Shown here: positions 1-11,582 of the stretch, in pieces
Numbering within the stretch: position 1 is the stretch's first letter
Layout of the letters: each line of letters begins with the position of its first letter
From: Gordionus sp. m RMFG-2023
Taxonomy: Eukaryota > Nematomorpha > Gordioida > Chordodea > Parachordodidae
Assembly (NCBI RefSeq): GCF_954871325.1
Contig: NC_088775.1
Span: forward strand, 59,621,561 to 59,685,560
Direction: 5' to 3'
DNA: 64,000 bases
Made by a program: the position numbers and the translations under genes
The notes under the pieces: model-generated
Told to the model about the DNA's origin: nothing
The model's input: only the letters and a program-made list of their open reading frames with translations
Database searches by the model: none

Positions 1-411
1 GTAAGTGATTATAATTATTTTACTTTTTGATTAAATTTTTATCTCAATAAAAGGACTATAATTTACTTACTTTGGATTAAAGTTAATCTAATTAAATGAC
101 GTATGTTTTAAACGTGTGTACCCTTAAAGCAACGATAGGTTGTACGATTTTCGTTAACGGAAGCTGCCCTTATATTATCATAGTTAAATCAACCCTCACA
201 GTTTTTAGATTCATGATTTATGACCAAGATTCCGATGAAACCGGGTCCTCTTTTCCCAACTTGAAATTTTTGTTTCATCGACACTTGTCGATCCCTCTGT
301 CGCCCTACCGTTCGTGGACGTGTGCCCGGCTCAGATCACAACAAATACAAACCTCATATTTACGATATTATATTTGAGTGCGTTTTATTTTAATTTTTTT
401 TAAATACTTAG

Positions 412-2436
412 TGTCGCGAATTGTACGAAGCGATAAAAGATATAATGGAAAGGATAGCGGCCCAAACTGGCGACACAAAAGTTTTAGGTAGACATTACGA
501 ATTTTCAATTTCAACTTTTTAATCTTTCGTCATCATTTCCTTCGTTTTCTTTTTCCGTCTTTCTCTCATACATTCAGTTTTCGACAATCTTTATGAACTT
601 TATAAAAAAACAGGGATGTGAACCTTTCTACAAAAAAAATGGTTCGTATTCAGAAATAAAAAAACCCGGTTTGGGTTTATGGTTTTAAGAACATAAAAAA
701 TATTGACTCAAATTTTTTTCCCATTTTTTTTTATTTTTCATAATTTACAAGTAAAAAATTTATTTATATTTTAAATTTCCTTAATTACCTACACCACAAG
801 ATTCACAATATTTTAATTTTTAAAATTTATATAAATTAAAACAAAATATTACCCATAAAATGAAAGTATAAAAACCCAAAAATTTAAAAAAAATGATTCC
901 ACGAAAATTAAAATTTTTTTTATTTTTTATGAATTTAAAAGAAAATCTTTTTTTTAAATATTCTTTTAAATATTTTTTTTGACACATAGAATCCTTGAAC
1001 ATTCCACTTTTAAAAAGGATCCGAGATTGGGCTCAGCAAAAATACTAGGATCGGAGTTCACGTCCCTGATATAAAACATATTTGATTTTTATATATGTTA
1101 TTTTTTAAATAGCTTTTACATGTTATTTTTATTATATTTTTTAAAGTAAATAAAATGATTTGATCTTTCAAAAAAAACTTTATTTAAAAAATATATTGTG
1201 TCATTTTTGGTTTTTAGGATCAGAGATTGGTGGGCAATTTGAAATTGGAAGTTTATATTCTGATGAAAAGGGTTTGTTAGATGTATCTTTAGATGGAATA
1301 ACTATAGCTTTTCCGGATGGCAAGGTAAAAAAAAATTTTTTAATATTTTTTTATTTCATTTTGAAAAAATAATTACAAAGACTACCTTGCATCTGAATCA
1401 AATCAAGAAGTGCCGATCGGAAAAGGATAATAAGATATTTGTCTTGCAAATATTTGGTGATTTTATTATTTGAATATATTTTAAAAAAATTTATTTTAAT
1501 ACCATATTTATTATTATTTAATGTTCATTTTTCTGAACAACAGATTATTACACTCAACAATTGGTGGATCTAATGTACACATCTGATGAGGTCAGTCATT
1601 GATATTATTTACATTTATTACAACTTGATGTTTATATGTTGTTTTTGTACCTTTAAAAAAATCGAAAATGGAGATCTTAAATAGATGTGCGCTTTATTTA
1701 ACGTCGTAATGCGGTGGTGCATGAATTCTATTTTTTTTTCTTTTGCTTGCCTTCTAATTTTCTTTAATATTTTACACTTTTTTAAATTTAAATTAAATTT
1801 ATTTAATATTATTAATGACTCATCCATTACATCTCCAAATATTTGGTTTCAATCGATATTATATATATCATAGGAGTTTAGTGAATTCAGTGATATGCAT
1901 CAATGACCCCGAATTTATAAATCATTTATAGCATGCGTTTTTTAATTTTGAAAGACCTGATTTTGTTTGAATGTATCCCAGCACATGTTTACAAAGTTTA
2001 GAAAAACGCACGCTATTGACTAAAACTCCTGGTTAATAAAACATATCCTGAACTCATTAAAACCCTGCGATACACGCATATTCCTTAATACTTTTATTAT
2101 AATCATCTTACCATTCTTTGCTTCTTTTAATCTTGATTTTTGTATACTTTCCATTCGCCAAATGTCAGTTGCATTGCTTGGGAAATTTATGTCGCTTTTT
2201 CCGTTTTCGTCCTTCATTTTTTTTAAATTTAATTATTTTTTTGCAATTTTAAAAAATTATTCTAGTTAATTTTTTGGGATTTGTAAAAATAAATCTTCTC
2301 TATTATGTCTCTATTGCCTAAAACCTAATCCTTATTTTTTTTAAATATATATATAATATATTTTATGTAGGCTGACAAAATTATCTTAGCTTTGCATCGT
2401 GTTTTGAGCGTTCAACCAGGTCTTTATGTCACGTGA
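412..2436 (+). CDS. MADD: 3' exons of a MADD/Rab3-GEF-like gene (partial, spliced)
   Basis: Five exons can be joined with consistent phase and gt/ag borders: 412-487, 1218-1324, 1381-1456, 1544-1590 and 2371-2436, the last ending in TGA. The window itself opens with gtaagt, a donor, so the previous exon probably ends just outside. The first exon reads CRELYEAIKDIMERIAA; the second reads SEIGGQFEIG, then GLLDVSLDGITIAF; the third contains LHLNQIKKC and KIFVLQIF; the fourth YYTQQLVDLMYTSDE; the last ADKIILALHRVLSV. From memory, the C-terminus of MADD has ELGGEFPVQD, GLLQVTLEGINLKF, FIELNHIKKC, FVLEEF and ADQICYSVL in the same order, and this is the basis of the call. MADD is a DENN-domain exchange factor for Rab3/Rab27 in vesicle traffic. 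The DENN part is not in the window. Divergence is considerable, so the family call is likely but not certain. Confidence 0.68.
611..1068. mobile_element. hAT-type MITE in an intron
   Basis: The element starts CAGGGATGTGAACC and ends GTTCACGTCCCTG, an inverted pair that matches the ends of the complete hAT at 8118-10296. The interior is AT-rich and non-coding. No clean 8-bp target duplication is visible; the flanks share only a TATAAAA-like string (about 601-607 and 1070-1076), offset by a few bases. It lies inside the 488-1217 intron of the MADD-like gene and is probably a non-autonomous relative mobilised by the same transposase family. Confidence 0.7.
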
Positions 2437-2815
2437 ATGAATGTAAAAAAAAGAAAATTATTATAAAAAGTATGCTTAGGGGAGAATGATCATTATGTAT
2501 AAGAAAAAATACATGTTTTATATACAATTTTCAAAATTTCAATTAACTTACAAATTTTTTTCATATTAAATTTAAGATTTTTTTGTAAAATTTAAACATG
2601 CGAAAGATTCTAAAATCAATTCCATGAATTTGAAACAAAATATTGTATAGATTTTTTTTAAAAAAAAATGAAATAAGTGAAGGAAGATTCTTAATATAAT
2701 ATTATAAGATTACTAAATTTTGCCCCAATGCCAGAGAGAAACAATATTATATTCTTTTAAAACTATCGATAAATTAACATTTAATTCTTTTATTTTATTT
2801 TTTTACAATTTTTAG

Positions 2816-2953
2816 CCTCTGCTAGGCTCGCCTACCGATCTGATCAGTTATTGTGTGATTAGCTGCTTCGAGTACCGATTATGGCTTAAATTGCGCCAAG
2901 AGAGAAGGGAGCGAAGATTGAGGCAGAAGGCCATCCAGGAGAGAAAAAAATAA
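2816..2953 (+). CDS. Candidate alternative or downstream last exon
   Basis: A block less AT-rich than its surroundings follows a T-rich tract ending in tttttag (2809-2815). It is open for 45 codons to TAA at 2951-2953. It reads LISYCVISCFEYRLWLKL and then a strongly basic/acidic tail, RQERRERRLRQKAIQERKK. Two joins to the upstream MADD-like gene keep the frame. Exon 1544-1590 could splice directly to 2816. Alternatively, a donor inside the last exon (CAACCAG at 2414-2420, followed by gt) could splice to a second acceptor, with the exon starting at 2826; this gives VQPGSPTDLISY. It could also belong to a separate small membrane protein gene. I do not recognise the protein. Confidence 0.4.
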   Translation, partial: PLLGSPTDLISYCVISCFEYRLWLKLRQERRERRLRQKAIQERKK

Positions 2954-4460
2954 ATGGGAAATTTTTTTAGAAACGACTGCGAAAAAAATATGATGACGTT
3001 GGTAGTTGCCGCGAATATGCAATATAAAAACATATCTGTAAAACGTTACTCACTTATACTTTCGGGGGAAAATTTAAATTTTAACTATAAATAAATGTTG
3101 AATCCGTTTAAGAATTAAATAAATAGCCAATTATTTAGTTTTTTTTAATCCAAAAAAAAATAATCTGCATTAATTTTTTTTTATTCCTTATCAACTAGGT
3201 GCTTTATCAGAATGGTTATGTTATATATTTCAATTAATTGACCATATTTATAAATAACTTAAAAGATTTACGATGCCATGATCAGAAATGTGACATATAT
3301 TTTACGCTTAAATTTGATAATAATGTCTCGTTTAAAAGTATAAAAGTCTTCCTATATTATTTATTTGTAATTTTCTCAATCAAATTTTCGTCAAAAATTG
3401 TTGGTACACATAACAAAAATTTATATTTCTCAGTTAATGGCCATAACGGCAATAATTTCTTAATCAAAATAAAGCAATAAATATCTGTGTATATAGTATA
3501 TATTAAATTTTAAATTATTAAACGTTGATACGTACTTTGATAAAATTATAAATACTCATCTATAAGATCATTATCATTAGAATTGCTGTTATACACTTTA
3601 GATAATAAAAATACTCTAATTATACATTCATAGAGTTATCTTACTTAAGTTATCAAAAGTTTTGAGTATTGAACACTTTCGAAAATGTGTGATTTATTAA
3701 TATTTTTAAATTTTCATGCTACATTTTTTCAACAAAATATCAAATTCCGGGCTAAAATTAAGGCTATTGATTATCTTTCATTTTCAAAGGACAACAATTT
3801 GAAAGATTTTTTCTATTGCAGGTAATCTAATTTATTTAAATATGGATATTCCATCCAAAAAATTAACTATTAATAAATAAGCTAATTATTTAGCGCAGAA
3901 TGGATATGCAATTGCTTCGACAGATATAAATTGCAATAGATTGACGAATATAAAAAGCCTCATTCGATTAACCATTCATTAAGCTTCTGGGTTTATAAAG
4001 AGTTTATTTTGATGTTATTTAAACAAATATCTTAATAAATATCAATAATAGGAAAACTCTTTAAAAACATTTTCTAGGTAAATATTTTTTTCTTAGCCCT
4101 ATACGACTAATAGTTGATATATTAGGGTTGTAAATTCTAAAAAAAGTCAATGCATTTTAAGTATCACACTAGTGGAAACCGTTGGGCCAGGCAATAAGGA
4201 ATCCATCTGGTCTTTTAACCTTTTAAATTACAATTCACTAAATTTAAAACACAAAAAAATAATCTACAAATATTTTTTTTGTGTGTGTGTGGGGGGGGGG
4301 GGGGGGGAGTGTTCTCTAATTATAAATAATAAAATTAAGTTAGCAATTATTTAAATACTAAATCTTTTTCGACTTATCATGTTTTTTTTAGCTTTCACCA
4401 ACTCCTTCCAAATCTCTCCACTTTATTACTCATGCTATCTCTTTTTATCTTATCTAATTT
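2954..4460. other. AT-rich non-coding stretch
   Basis: No convincing exon, RNA gene or repeat boundary was found. The short open frames here (for example 3238-3480 on the plus strand) have the composition expected of AT-rich chance frames. The proximal part may hold the 3' UTR of the upstream gene, since AATAAA-like strings follow the stop at 2953. A homopolymer run at 4291-4307 is listed separately. Confidence 0.5.
4291..4307. repeat. G17 homopolymer after a GT run
   Basis: An uninterrupted run of 17 G follows (GT)5 in otherwise AT-rich DNA. Similar G/C runs occur at 12248-12260 (C13) and 22576-22588 (G13). Such runs can form G-quadruplex-like structures and are prone to length errors in assembly. 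Confidence 0.9.
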
Positions 4461-4469
4461 ATATTTTTG

Positions 4470-4690
4470 ATATCCCACCGGAGTATTCTTATCGATTCCA
4501 TTTGGATCTCCCACCGGAGTATCGTTATCGAGGCCATTGTATCTAGATCTCACACCGAAGTATCAAATTGAGAGATAACCCACCGGAGTATTCCTCACAC
4601 TGAAGTATCCATATCGACAGATTTCTCACCGGAGTATTCCTATCGATTCCATTGTATGCTTGATCTCTCACCGGTGTATCGTTATCAAGT
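4470..4690. repeat. Degenerate minisatellite with core CACCGGAGTAT
   Basis: About six imperfect units of roughly 37-42 bp share the core CACCGGAGTAT, followed by a string close to TCCTATCGATTCCATTGTAT. Cores are visible near 4475, 4513, 4552 (CACCGAAGTAT), 4582, 4627 and 4670 (CACCGGTGTAT). A shorter half-unit (CACTGAAGTAT) lies near 4600. The block is more GC-rich than its surroundings and has no open frame of note. Confidence 0.75.
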
Positions 4691-4929
4691 CTTGGTAGAC
4701 ATTGTGCTAGAACGGTCCCCGATGTCACCATTATCCTAGAGCTGGCCAAAAGATCGCTATCATCCTTGAATGGCCCACAAGTTCAGCTGGTCATCTTCCA
4801 TTTGGTTTATTGGACAAGTATCCTAGTACCCGGCTGTCCAAGCCTGTCGGTGATCGGAGTGGCATTTCTCTGCTCAGAAATTCATCCTATCATATCTTTT
4901 TACACATATCAAAGAAAAACATGAAAATT

Positions 4930-5010
4930 TTTATAGTTCCTTACCAGGATTGAACCTGTGACCTTCGGTTTCCAAGAATATCATGTATGAGTATGACACA
5001 ATTATCTATA
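4930..5010 (-). repeat. tRNA-like 3' half, possible SINE head
   Basis: On the minus strand the sequence has a T-arm-like segment, ACAGGTTCAATCCTGG, whose centre GGTTCAATCC (4947-4956) matches a Pol III B box. TAAGGAA follows where a tRNA acceptor strand would end. I cannot find a matching 5' acceptor strand or a good A box, so this is not a functional tRNA. The GC-richer DNA that follows on the minus strand (down to about 4440, including the minisatellite) may be the body of a tRNA-derived SINE. Confidence 0.35.
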
Positions 5011-5968
5011 TTATGCTTAAATTATTATTCTTAAGAATAGTATAAATTTTAATTAGAATTGAATATCGCCCTGTACTCAACGTGACCCGACCTCCCCAAT
5101 GCATATTTATAAATCAAAATATATTTTAAAATATAATTCTATACTTTTTTATCGGAAGAATCTTATAAGTTTCTTATTTTTGGGAATAAATTTCGCAATT
5201 CATGTTAAAATTATGTTTTATCAACAGTTCGGCTTTAAATAAATCGTATGATAGCGAAGAACGATTTTATTACCAAGACTTATTTATTAAACTTTGATTA
5301 GAGTTTAAAATGGCATACATTATTTTTAATGAGATATGCCTCTCTGTTTTGACAGTAGGGTATAGGAAATTCTGCACATATAATATTTACATTTTCAAGT
5401 TAAAAGCTAGTTGCAATTTTTTCAAAATGTTCGAAATCGTTCAATGTTATAATTTTAAGGTATTTATTATAATTCAATGTTGGATAATAATTTTTAAATA
5501 ATTCTGAGCTATCTTTTTATGTTTCGACTTTGCCTATATCAGAACTTTTGCTTAACGAAGATTTTACAATTGTTCTATAAATTCCATTGTCATATAAAGC
5601 CTTTATTATTTAAAATATTTTTAAAACATTGGGCGCGCTATGAAATTTTTTTTTACCTGACGAAAGGAGCAGAACAGCTTGGTTGGACTAGAGGTGTAAG
5701 ATGGCCTAGTGGCAATAAAAATTTTCACGCTTACTAAAAAAAATTTGACTCGACCACCCGCTCAAGAAAAACCATATTTTGGTAACGCCCGAAAATTCAT
5801 GGTATTTTAAAATTTTTCATAGCCTTATTGCTACACTTATTCCAAATGATTAAAAATTTATAAATCAAAACTTTTATTAAGAAAAAGAAGAATGTCCAGG
5901 TTTTTTTTATTTCAATTGTGTTCGCCTTTCCTCTAATAAGCGAGTGGCTATGCCCTTTCACTATTTTT
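5011..5968. other. Unassigned AT-rich DNA
   Basis: No gene is supported. A short A-box-like string (TGGCCTAGTGG) occurs near 5702 but has no convincing B box at the right distance. Open frames here are short and of low-complexity composition. Confidence 0.4.
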
Positions 5969-6121
5969 ATAATAAACCAAATAACCTTTCTTAAATATTC
6001 ATTTACATCGTCTGTTAAATTAAAGGCTATTTATAAAATAAATACCAAAATAATTTGAATAACCCATACATATTCATTTGCATAATCTGCTCTGAAACAA
6101 ATTTAACTGATTATCGCAACA
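5969..6121 (+). repeat. 150-bp direct repeat, copy 1
   Basis: About 150 bp, from ATAATAAACCAAATA through TTTACATCGTCTGTTAAATT to ATATCGCAACA-like sequence, recurs in the same orientation at 11583-11733. There are roughly ten base differences and a small indel. The two copies bracket about 5.5 kb that includes the 8118-10296 hAT. They could be remnants of terminal repeats of a larger element or simply two copies of a dispersed repeat. No target duplication was found. Confidence 0.8.
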
Positions 6122-7580
6122 CCCTTCTACTTAAGTTAGACCCACAATTCTACGAATGACCATCTTTTTTTTGGTTCCGGCTTTACTAATCTTGTATCTC
6201 CCCAAATCTATTCTTAATTTTTAATGTCTTCTAAGTTCTAACCACAAATGTCACTAGTCTAGTATTCTTAGCTTCTAATGACCATTTGTATCCGATTACA
6301 GCTTGAAATTCTGGGATCCTATCTTCTGTTGCTTGTCAACCCCTGGTAAACGAGTAGCTTTTTATCTCTTTATTGGCGAACTCTATTATGCTTTCAACGA
6401 TTCACATTAGTTAGACAACGATTATTTCTTGATACTATTCTTTCTTTACAACTTTCTAAAGTCCATCTTAAATTCTATTAATAAGTTATCCTAGTATTTG
6501 CTTGTTCCAAACGTTCTCTTGTCACTAATAGCTCTTTATCGCAGTAATTGATTCTAACGGGTAATTGATTACACGATTGCTTGTAGGAAGAATTCTAGTC
6601 TCTTTTAACCTTTGTATATTATAGTTCGTCTTACATTCTTTTGATAAATTATTCTAATCTTTTGCTTCTAACGGCCTCTGGTAACTAATGATTAGCACAT
6701 TATCTCGGTAAACGATTGACGATAATTTGTCTGCGATAAGATTTCCACAAATTCTTGTGCCGATAATCATCAACTTCTGTATCTTAGACTAAAGTTTCCG
6801 TAAACAATTGGCGATATTGGTAAGCGATTAACGATTGCAGCACGAACGTCTTGACCATTTGTTCTATCTAGTCGCTTGTTTTTAACGTTCTCTTATTATT
6901 GATTAGTTCTTGGCATATAATTCTTGTAACCGTATAAATCTTTTAGACTTTCGGGTTTACTACGACAGTTCTTAGACATTGACTTTGTCTTTATTCTCAC
7001 TTAATCTTTGTCTCAACGTTTCAGATCGCATCTAATCTACTTCTACCAAAAATAACCTATTTAACCCTTTATGACTTCTGAAATATTTTATCACTTTTTC
7101 TTACATTTATTTTTAAATTTAAACTACATAGTTTAAATACACCAAATTTACCTAATGTCTACAGTTATCTCCTCTAATCTAATTCTGCCTATTTAATAAA
7201 TGGCGTAAATTATACTATATCTTAAATTTATAATACATAGTTAAAATATACTAAATAAATTATTATATCAATTTAAACTACCCCTTTACCCTCAATAAAG
7301 TCTACACCCATATCTTCATAACCATTTGCTTGTAGTTGTCCTTTAAATCTAAATTTCTCTTGATAATTTTGAATCTAAAAAATTCTAGATATTTTTCCAA
7401 AATATAAATATATCTTTTTTTTAAAATAAATTGCAACTTTATTTCCTCCTACTTTTACACTTTTGGGCACACACGTCTTTAAAGCAAAATAATATCTATT
7501 TATTTTCTTCTCTATATCGTTTACATCCTTTGATAAAAAAAACTGCTGAAATATATAATATAATTTCTTTTCGCAGACAC
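6122..7580. other. Unassigned non-coding stretch
   Basis: The composition is slightly less AT-rich than the flanks, with recurring short strings such as CGATTAACGATTGC and AAACGATTGACGATAA, but there is no clear period and no sustained open frame. It may be non-coding interior of an old mobile element lying between the two 150-bp direct repeats. Confidence 0.4.
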
Positions 7581-7790
7581 GTTGTTGAAAAACTAATGAA
7601 GTTTAATCATTATAGTTTTCACACCTACGTTGTTGAACAACCACTGAACTCTATCATTATGGTTTTCACACCTATTTTGTTGAACAATCATTGAACTCTA
7701 TCATTATGGTTTTCACACCCATGTTTTTGAACAACAAATGAAATCTAATCATTAAAGTTTTCAACACACGTTGTTGAAAAGCAAGGGACA
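7581..7790 (+). repeat. 48-bp tandem repeat, 4.4 copies
   Basis: Units begin GTTGTTGAA or a variant at 7581, 7629, 7676, 7723 and 7770, a spacing of 47-48 bp. Each contains ATCATTATGGTTTTCACACC or a variant. A short open frame crosses the array only because the unit length is a multiple of three. Confidence 0.85.
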
Positions 7791-8109
7791 TATATTTCTA
7801 AAGCATGTTTTTCTTCCTGCTATTATTAGAATAATGTTGCATAATTGATCTCAAATCTTATTACTGATCAAAAAATAAAAATCCGATCTCTAAATAAGCT
7901 CGATAGCGGCATAAATATTTTAATGACGAAAGTCGTTTCTCTTTATAAAGATTTTTCGTTAATCAACAACCTAATATTATACTACATTCACATATAAAAT
8001 TCTTGAGGCTATTTTATCTCACGCAGCCCTTAAAATAAAAGTTAAACGTAAATCTTTTATAAGAATTTAATTACAACATCAACTATTTTTTAACACTAAA
8101 TGTATATTA
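7791..8109. other. AT-rich non-coding flank of the hAT element
   Basis: Nothing recognisable. It is the left host flank of the transposon at 8118. Confidence 0.4.
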
Positions 8110-8117
8110 GTCTTAGT

Positions 8118-10296
8118 CAGGGATGTGAACCCGGACCCGGACCTTGAAACCTCGTATTTTGGCTGAACCCGGACCCGAACCCTTTTAAAAAGTGGAGGGT
8201 TCAAGGGTTCAGGGTAAAAATTTTAACATATAAATTTTTTTTTTTAAATAATGTAAAAATATTATTTTTAAAAAATAATATAAAATTTTTATAATTTTAT
8301 TAATTTTTTTCGTGGAATCATTTATTTTATATTCGCGCTTTTCTTTTGATTTTCTTCCTGGACTTCATTTCATTTTATTTAGAGATTGATACCATAAATT
8401 ATTTTCTAGTGTAAGTAATAATATTTTATTATGTAAATTTATTAATATGCTTTTTGCCTAAAAAAAAGCATTCATATTCAAATGTCTGAGGAGAATTTGA
8501 TGAATGCTTTAGTTGAGCTTGTTACAATAAATGGAAGACCTTTCAATATTATTGAGGATTCCGGTTTAAAAAAAATTATTGATCCTATTAGTAAGGCAAT
8601 TGGAACATCAATTAACCGTTTTAAAATTAAGGACTTAGTGGTTGATGAATCGAAAAAAATACAAGCAAAAATTATAAAAGAAACAAAAAACAAATTAATT
8701 TCATTAGATTCCGCCCAAAGATTAGGGAGAAATATTTTAGGAATAAATATACAATATATTAAAGGAAATAATATAATCTTAAGAAATTTAGCAATGAAGG
8801 AGATTAAAGAAAGTTCAACTTCTGAAAATATAAAAAGAATGATAATAGAAACTCTAAATAAATTCCATATTCCTTTAAGAAACGTTTATACCATTACTAC
8901 GGATAATGGTGCTAATCTAGTCAAATCTATTAAATTATTAAATGAATGTTCCTTGGACGAAATGGATGATATAGATATAAATAATGATGATAATAATTTT
9001 GAGTACATAAGTGAATTTGACATACCGGAGATAATAAAAGATTTTTCCACGAAGATATACTGTATCAGATGTGCAGCCCACACACTACAATTAGCTATTA
9101 ATGATTCCCTCAAAAATAATATCTTTAAAACTAGAATTGACATAGCAAGGGATGTTGCTAAATATTTAAGAACTCCTACAATTGTACGAATATTAAAATC
9201 CATGAAAAGGCAAATGGCAATATTAGATTGCACAACCCTTTGGTCCTCTATCTTTATGATGCTAGAGAGATTAATAAATTTAAAAGATTTCTGTGATGAT
9301 TTTATTATAGGATCATGTGAAATCATTTTGTCAGAGGATGATTGGAATCAAATCAAAGACCTTACTAGGGTGTTGGTTCCTTTGAAAATTACGCAGTCAG
9401 AACAGTTGTGTTTATCCGATTTTTATGGCATATGGGTGAGATGTCGATTAGAATTAGAAAAATTTACAAGTTCCTTTTCATACGAAATATTAGAAAACAT
9501 GAAAATACGAGAGCAACAATATTTGAAAAATAGTGTTGTGTATGCCTCAATATATTTAGATCCTCGATATCAAGTTTTATTAAGTATTGAGCAAAAGCAA
9601 ATGGCAATAGACCATCTCGACGATTTATGTCATAACCATAACTCTATTATTAACAATATATTGGAGGCTTCAACATCTAATGGTTATAGCGATAGTAATG
9701 ATGATAGTAATATTGACGATCTCGAAATTTTATTATTAGATAGAGAGAAAAAAAAAAAATTATCATCAGGATCAGATAGAAAGGTGAAAAAAATATCGAT
9801 TGTATCTTTAATTGAAAAATTCTCAGAAGTTAAGAGAATTAATAGGGATAAAAATATTTTAACATTCTGGGAGGAAAATTCTTTAATATATCCTGAATTG
9901 TATACCTTGTCTAGATTCGTCATGGCTGTACCGGCGACACAGGTACAATAATTTATATATTATAAAGATAACTATCTATTTTAGGTCAGCGTAGAACGTG
10001 GATTTTCTTCTTTGAAATACATATTGTCTAATTTACGTGGAAATCTCAAGGATGATATTTTAGAAGATATTATGATCGTTCGATTGAATAAAATATTTAA
10101 AATTTAAATTATTTCATTTTGAATTATGAATGTGTATATATATTGAAGTATAATAAAAATGAATGAAAAAAAAGTCTTATTTTGAGTCATTATTTTTATG
10201 TTCCCTGGACCCGAACCCTGGACCCGGGTCCTTTAAAAATTTATTACAGGACCCGAACCCGGACCCTTTTTTTTTGTTGAAGGGTTCACATCCCTG
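8118..10296 (+). mobile_element. hAT DNA transposon, full length with exact TSD
   Basis: The ends are CAGGGATGTGAACC at the left and its complement GGTTCACATCCCTG at the right. The element is flanked by a perfect 8-bp target duplication GTCTTAGT (8110-8117 and 10297-10304), the size made by hAT transposases. Subterminal GGACCCGG/CCGGGTCC motifs are repeated several times near both ends. It carries one spliced transposase gene. The exact duplication and long open frame suggest a fairly recent insertion. Confidence 0.93.
8482..10107 (+). CDS. hAT transposase (two exons)
   Basis: Exon 1 is 8482-9942. A 42-bp intron (9943-9984, gt...ag) follows, then exon 2, 9985-10107, giving about 527 residues. 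Hallmarks in order: LVELVTINGRPFNIIEDSG near the N-terminus, an aspartate in the ISLDSAQR segment preceding LGRNILGINIQ, TTDNGANLVKS (second acidic position), CAAHTLQLAIN (CxxH), TLWSSIFMMLERL, LDPRYQ, then across the splice PATQVSVERGFSSLKYIL, the hATC dimerisation block. Reading through the intron would stop after two residues, which supports splicing. No BED zinc finger is visible upstream, so the N-terminal DNA-binding exon is missing, unrecognised, or absent in this lineage. The start at 8482 is the first ATG of the open frame. Confidence 0.9.
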
Positions 10297-10304
10297 GTCT
10301 TAGT

Positions 10305-10650
10305 CTCTACAATAAATGTACGTCTTAGTCTCTAATCGTATTCACCGAATCTTTAAAATTATCATATCTTAGCAAACTATTTGTTTAATTTTAATCTTCG
10401 CAATTTATGTTTCTTTTCTTTGTCATAGTTATCTCTAGTGATAATTATTTAATAACTTATCATAATTCGAAAATCTAAAATATCCTAGTTTCAGTTAACT
10501 TCTAAATTCAATTGGTTTTTAGTCTGCCAGTATCTTCTAAATATAAAATTCCTAATTATCACCTTTAAATAACTAAAACACAAACTTCTTTATATACTAT
10601 GAATGCTATTTATAATTCTTTGTTTTTAATTTTAGATCTTGTGTTCCTAC
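10305..10650. other. AT-rich non-coding flank
   Basis: Nothing recognisable. It contains a second CTTAGTCTCTA-like string next to the hAT target site, showing that the insertion hit a short local repeat. Confidence 0.4.
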
Positions 10651-10873
10651 TAGTGTTGGTAAGCGGCTCGTTTTAAGCCGATTTTTAAAAACGGCTAACT
10701 CAGGTTTTTATCCAGAAAAATATTATGCAAGCCTGAAAATTTTGCTCATAGAAGGAGCAAAGGTCTAGACATATAGTATCGAAATTTAGAGGCTTTGTCA
10801 ATATTTTTCTGGCGAAAATATTGAGTTAGCCGTTTTTAAAAATCGGCTCAGAACGAGCCATTTAACAACATTA
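10651..10873. mobile_element. 223-bp palindromic MITE, hAT-like
   Basis: The two ends are inverted repeats of about 50 bp, beginning TAGTGTTG at the left and ending CAACATTA at the right. The shared inner segment includes CCGATTTTTAAAAACGGCTA. The flanks carry an 8-bp duplication with one mismatch, (G/A)TTCCTAC, at 10643-10650 and 10874-10881. There is no coding capacity, and the element would fold into a long hairpin. Confidence 0.85.
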
Positions 10874-10881
10874 ATTCCTAC

Positions 10882-11582
10882 ACAATTTTCTATCATAATC
10901 TTATCAACATTTACAAAAATTAGTTCGAAATTTAAATGAGCTACCGTAAAATAATTTTTCATTTTTAAAAATAACTATAAATCTCTTTTTATCCAAATAT
11001 ACATTTTAAAAAATAAATTTTCTTCTTTTTAAATATTTATTTCTCTAAATATTTTTCCTACTTTTATTTAAATTTTTTTTCTTACGTTCTTCTGGAATTT
11101 TTTTTTGTATTAGAATACAGTTTGAAACTTCTCCTTGTCCCACTGTATCCCTTGATTTGTATTAGACTGAATAGGAGAACCTGGTTTCATTTGTCTTTGG
11201 AACAAATCCTCTCTCCATCACCACTGTCATAGTTGGGAGAATTTGAATTGGGAGATTAGGAACCTAATTATAAAATAGAAATAAAATTAAATACTAAAAT
11301 TAAATACTAAAATTATAGTTTTGAATTCTTTATTAAATACTAATAATTAATTATAAGTTATATAAATTAATATAAAGGGAAAACATAAATTAAAAATAAT
11401 TAAATTAAAAAAATAAAATTAAAAAAATTATATGTGAAAAAAATTAAGTTAAAGTAAAAAAATTAAAGTCCCTTAAATTATAAAAAATTTCTTTTATATA
11501 AAATTAACATCATCCGATTATAGCATAATAAATTTCGTCTGATAATATTATTCAAAAATTTATATAAACCAAAATTATTTTA
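10882..11582. other. AT-rich non-coding stretch
   Basis: There is a slightly GC-richer patch at about 11110-11260, but no frame in it stays open with acceptable splice borders. The remainder is A/T simple sequence. No gene is supported. Confidence 0.4.

Noticed and set aside
96-377. 93-codon plus-strand frame near the left edge
   Set aside because: It lies within the intron that starts with gtaagt at position 1, has no family features and no splice support.
3238-3480. 80-codon plus-strand frame
   Set aside because: AT-rich chance frame; composition dominated by K, N, F and I, with no motif.
4936-5010. A tRNA gene on the minus strand
   Set aside because: Only the T-arm/B-box half is tRNA-like; no matching 5' acceptor strand, D arm or convincing anticodon arm.
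5695-5760. tRNA/SINE head on the plus strand from an A-box-like TGGCCTAGTGG
   Set aside because: No B box at a suitable distance and no acceptor pairing.
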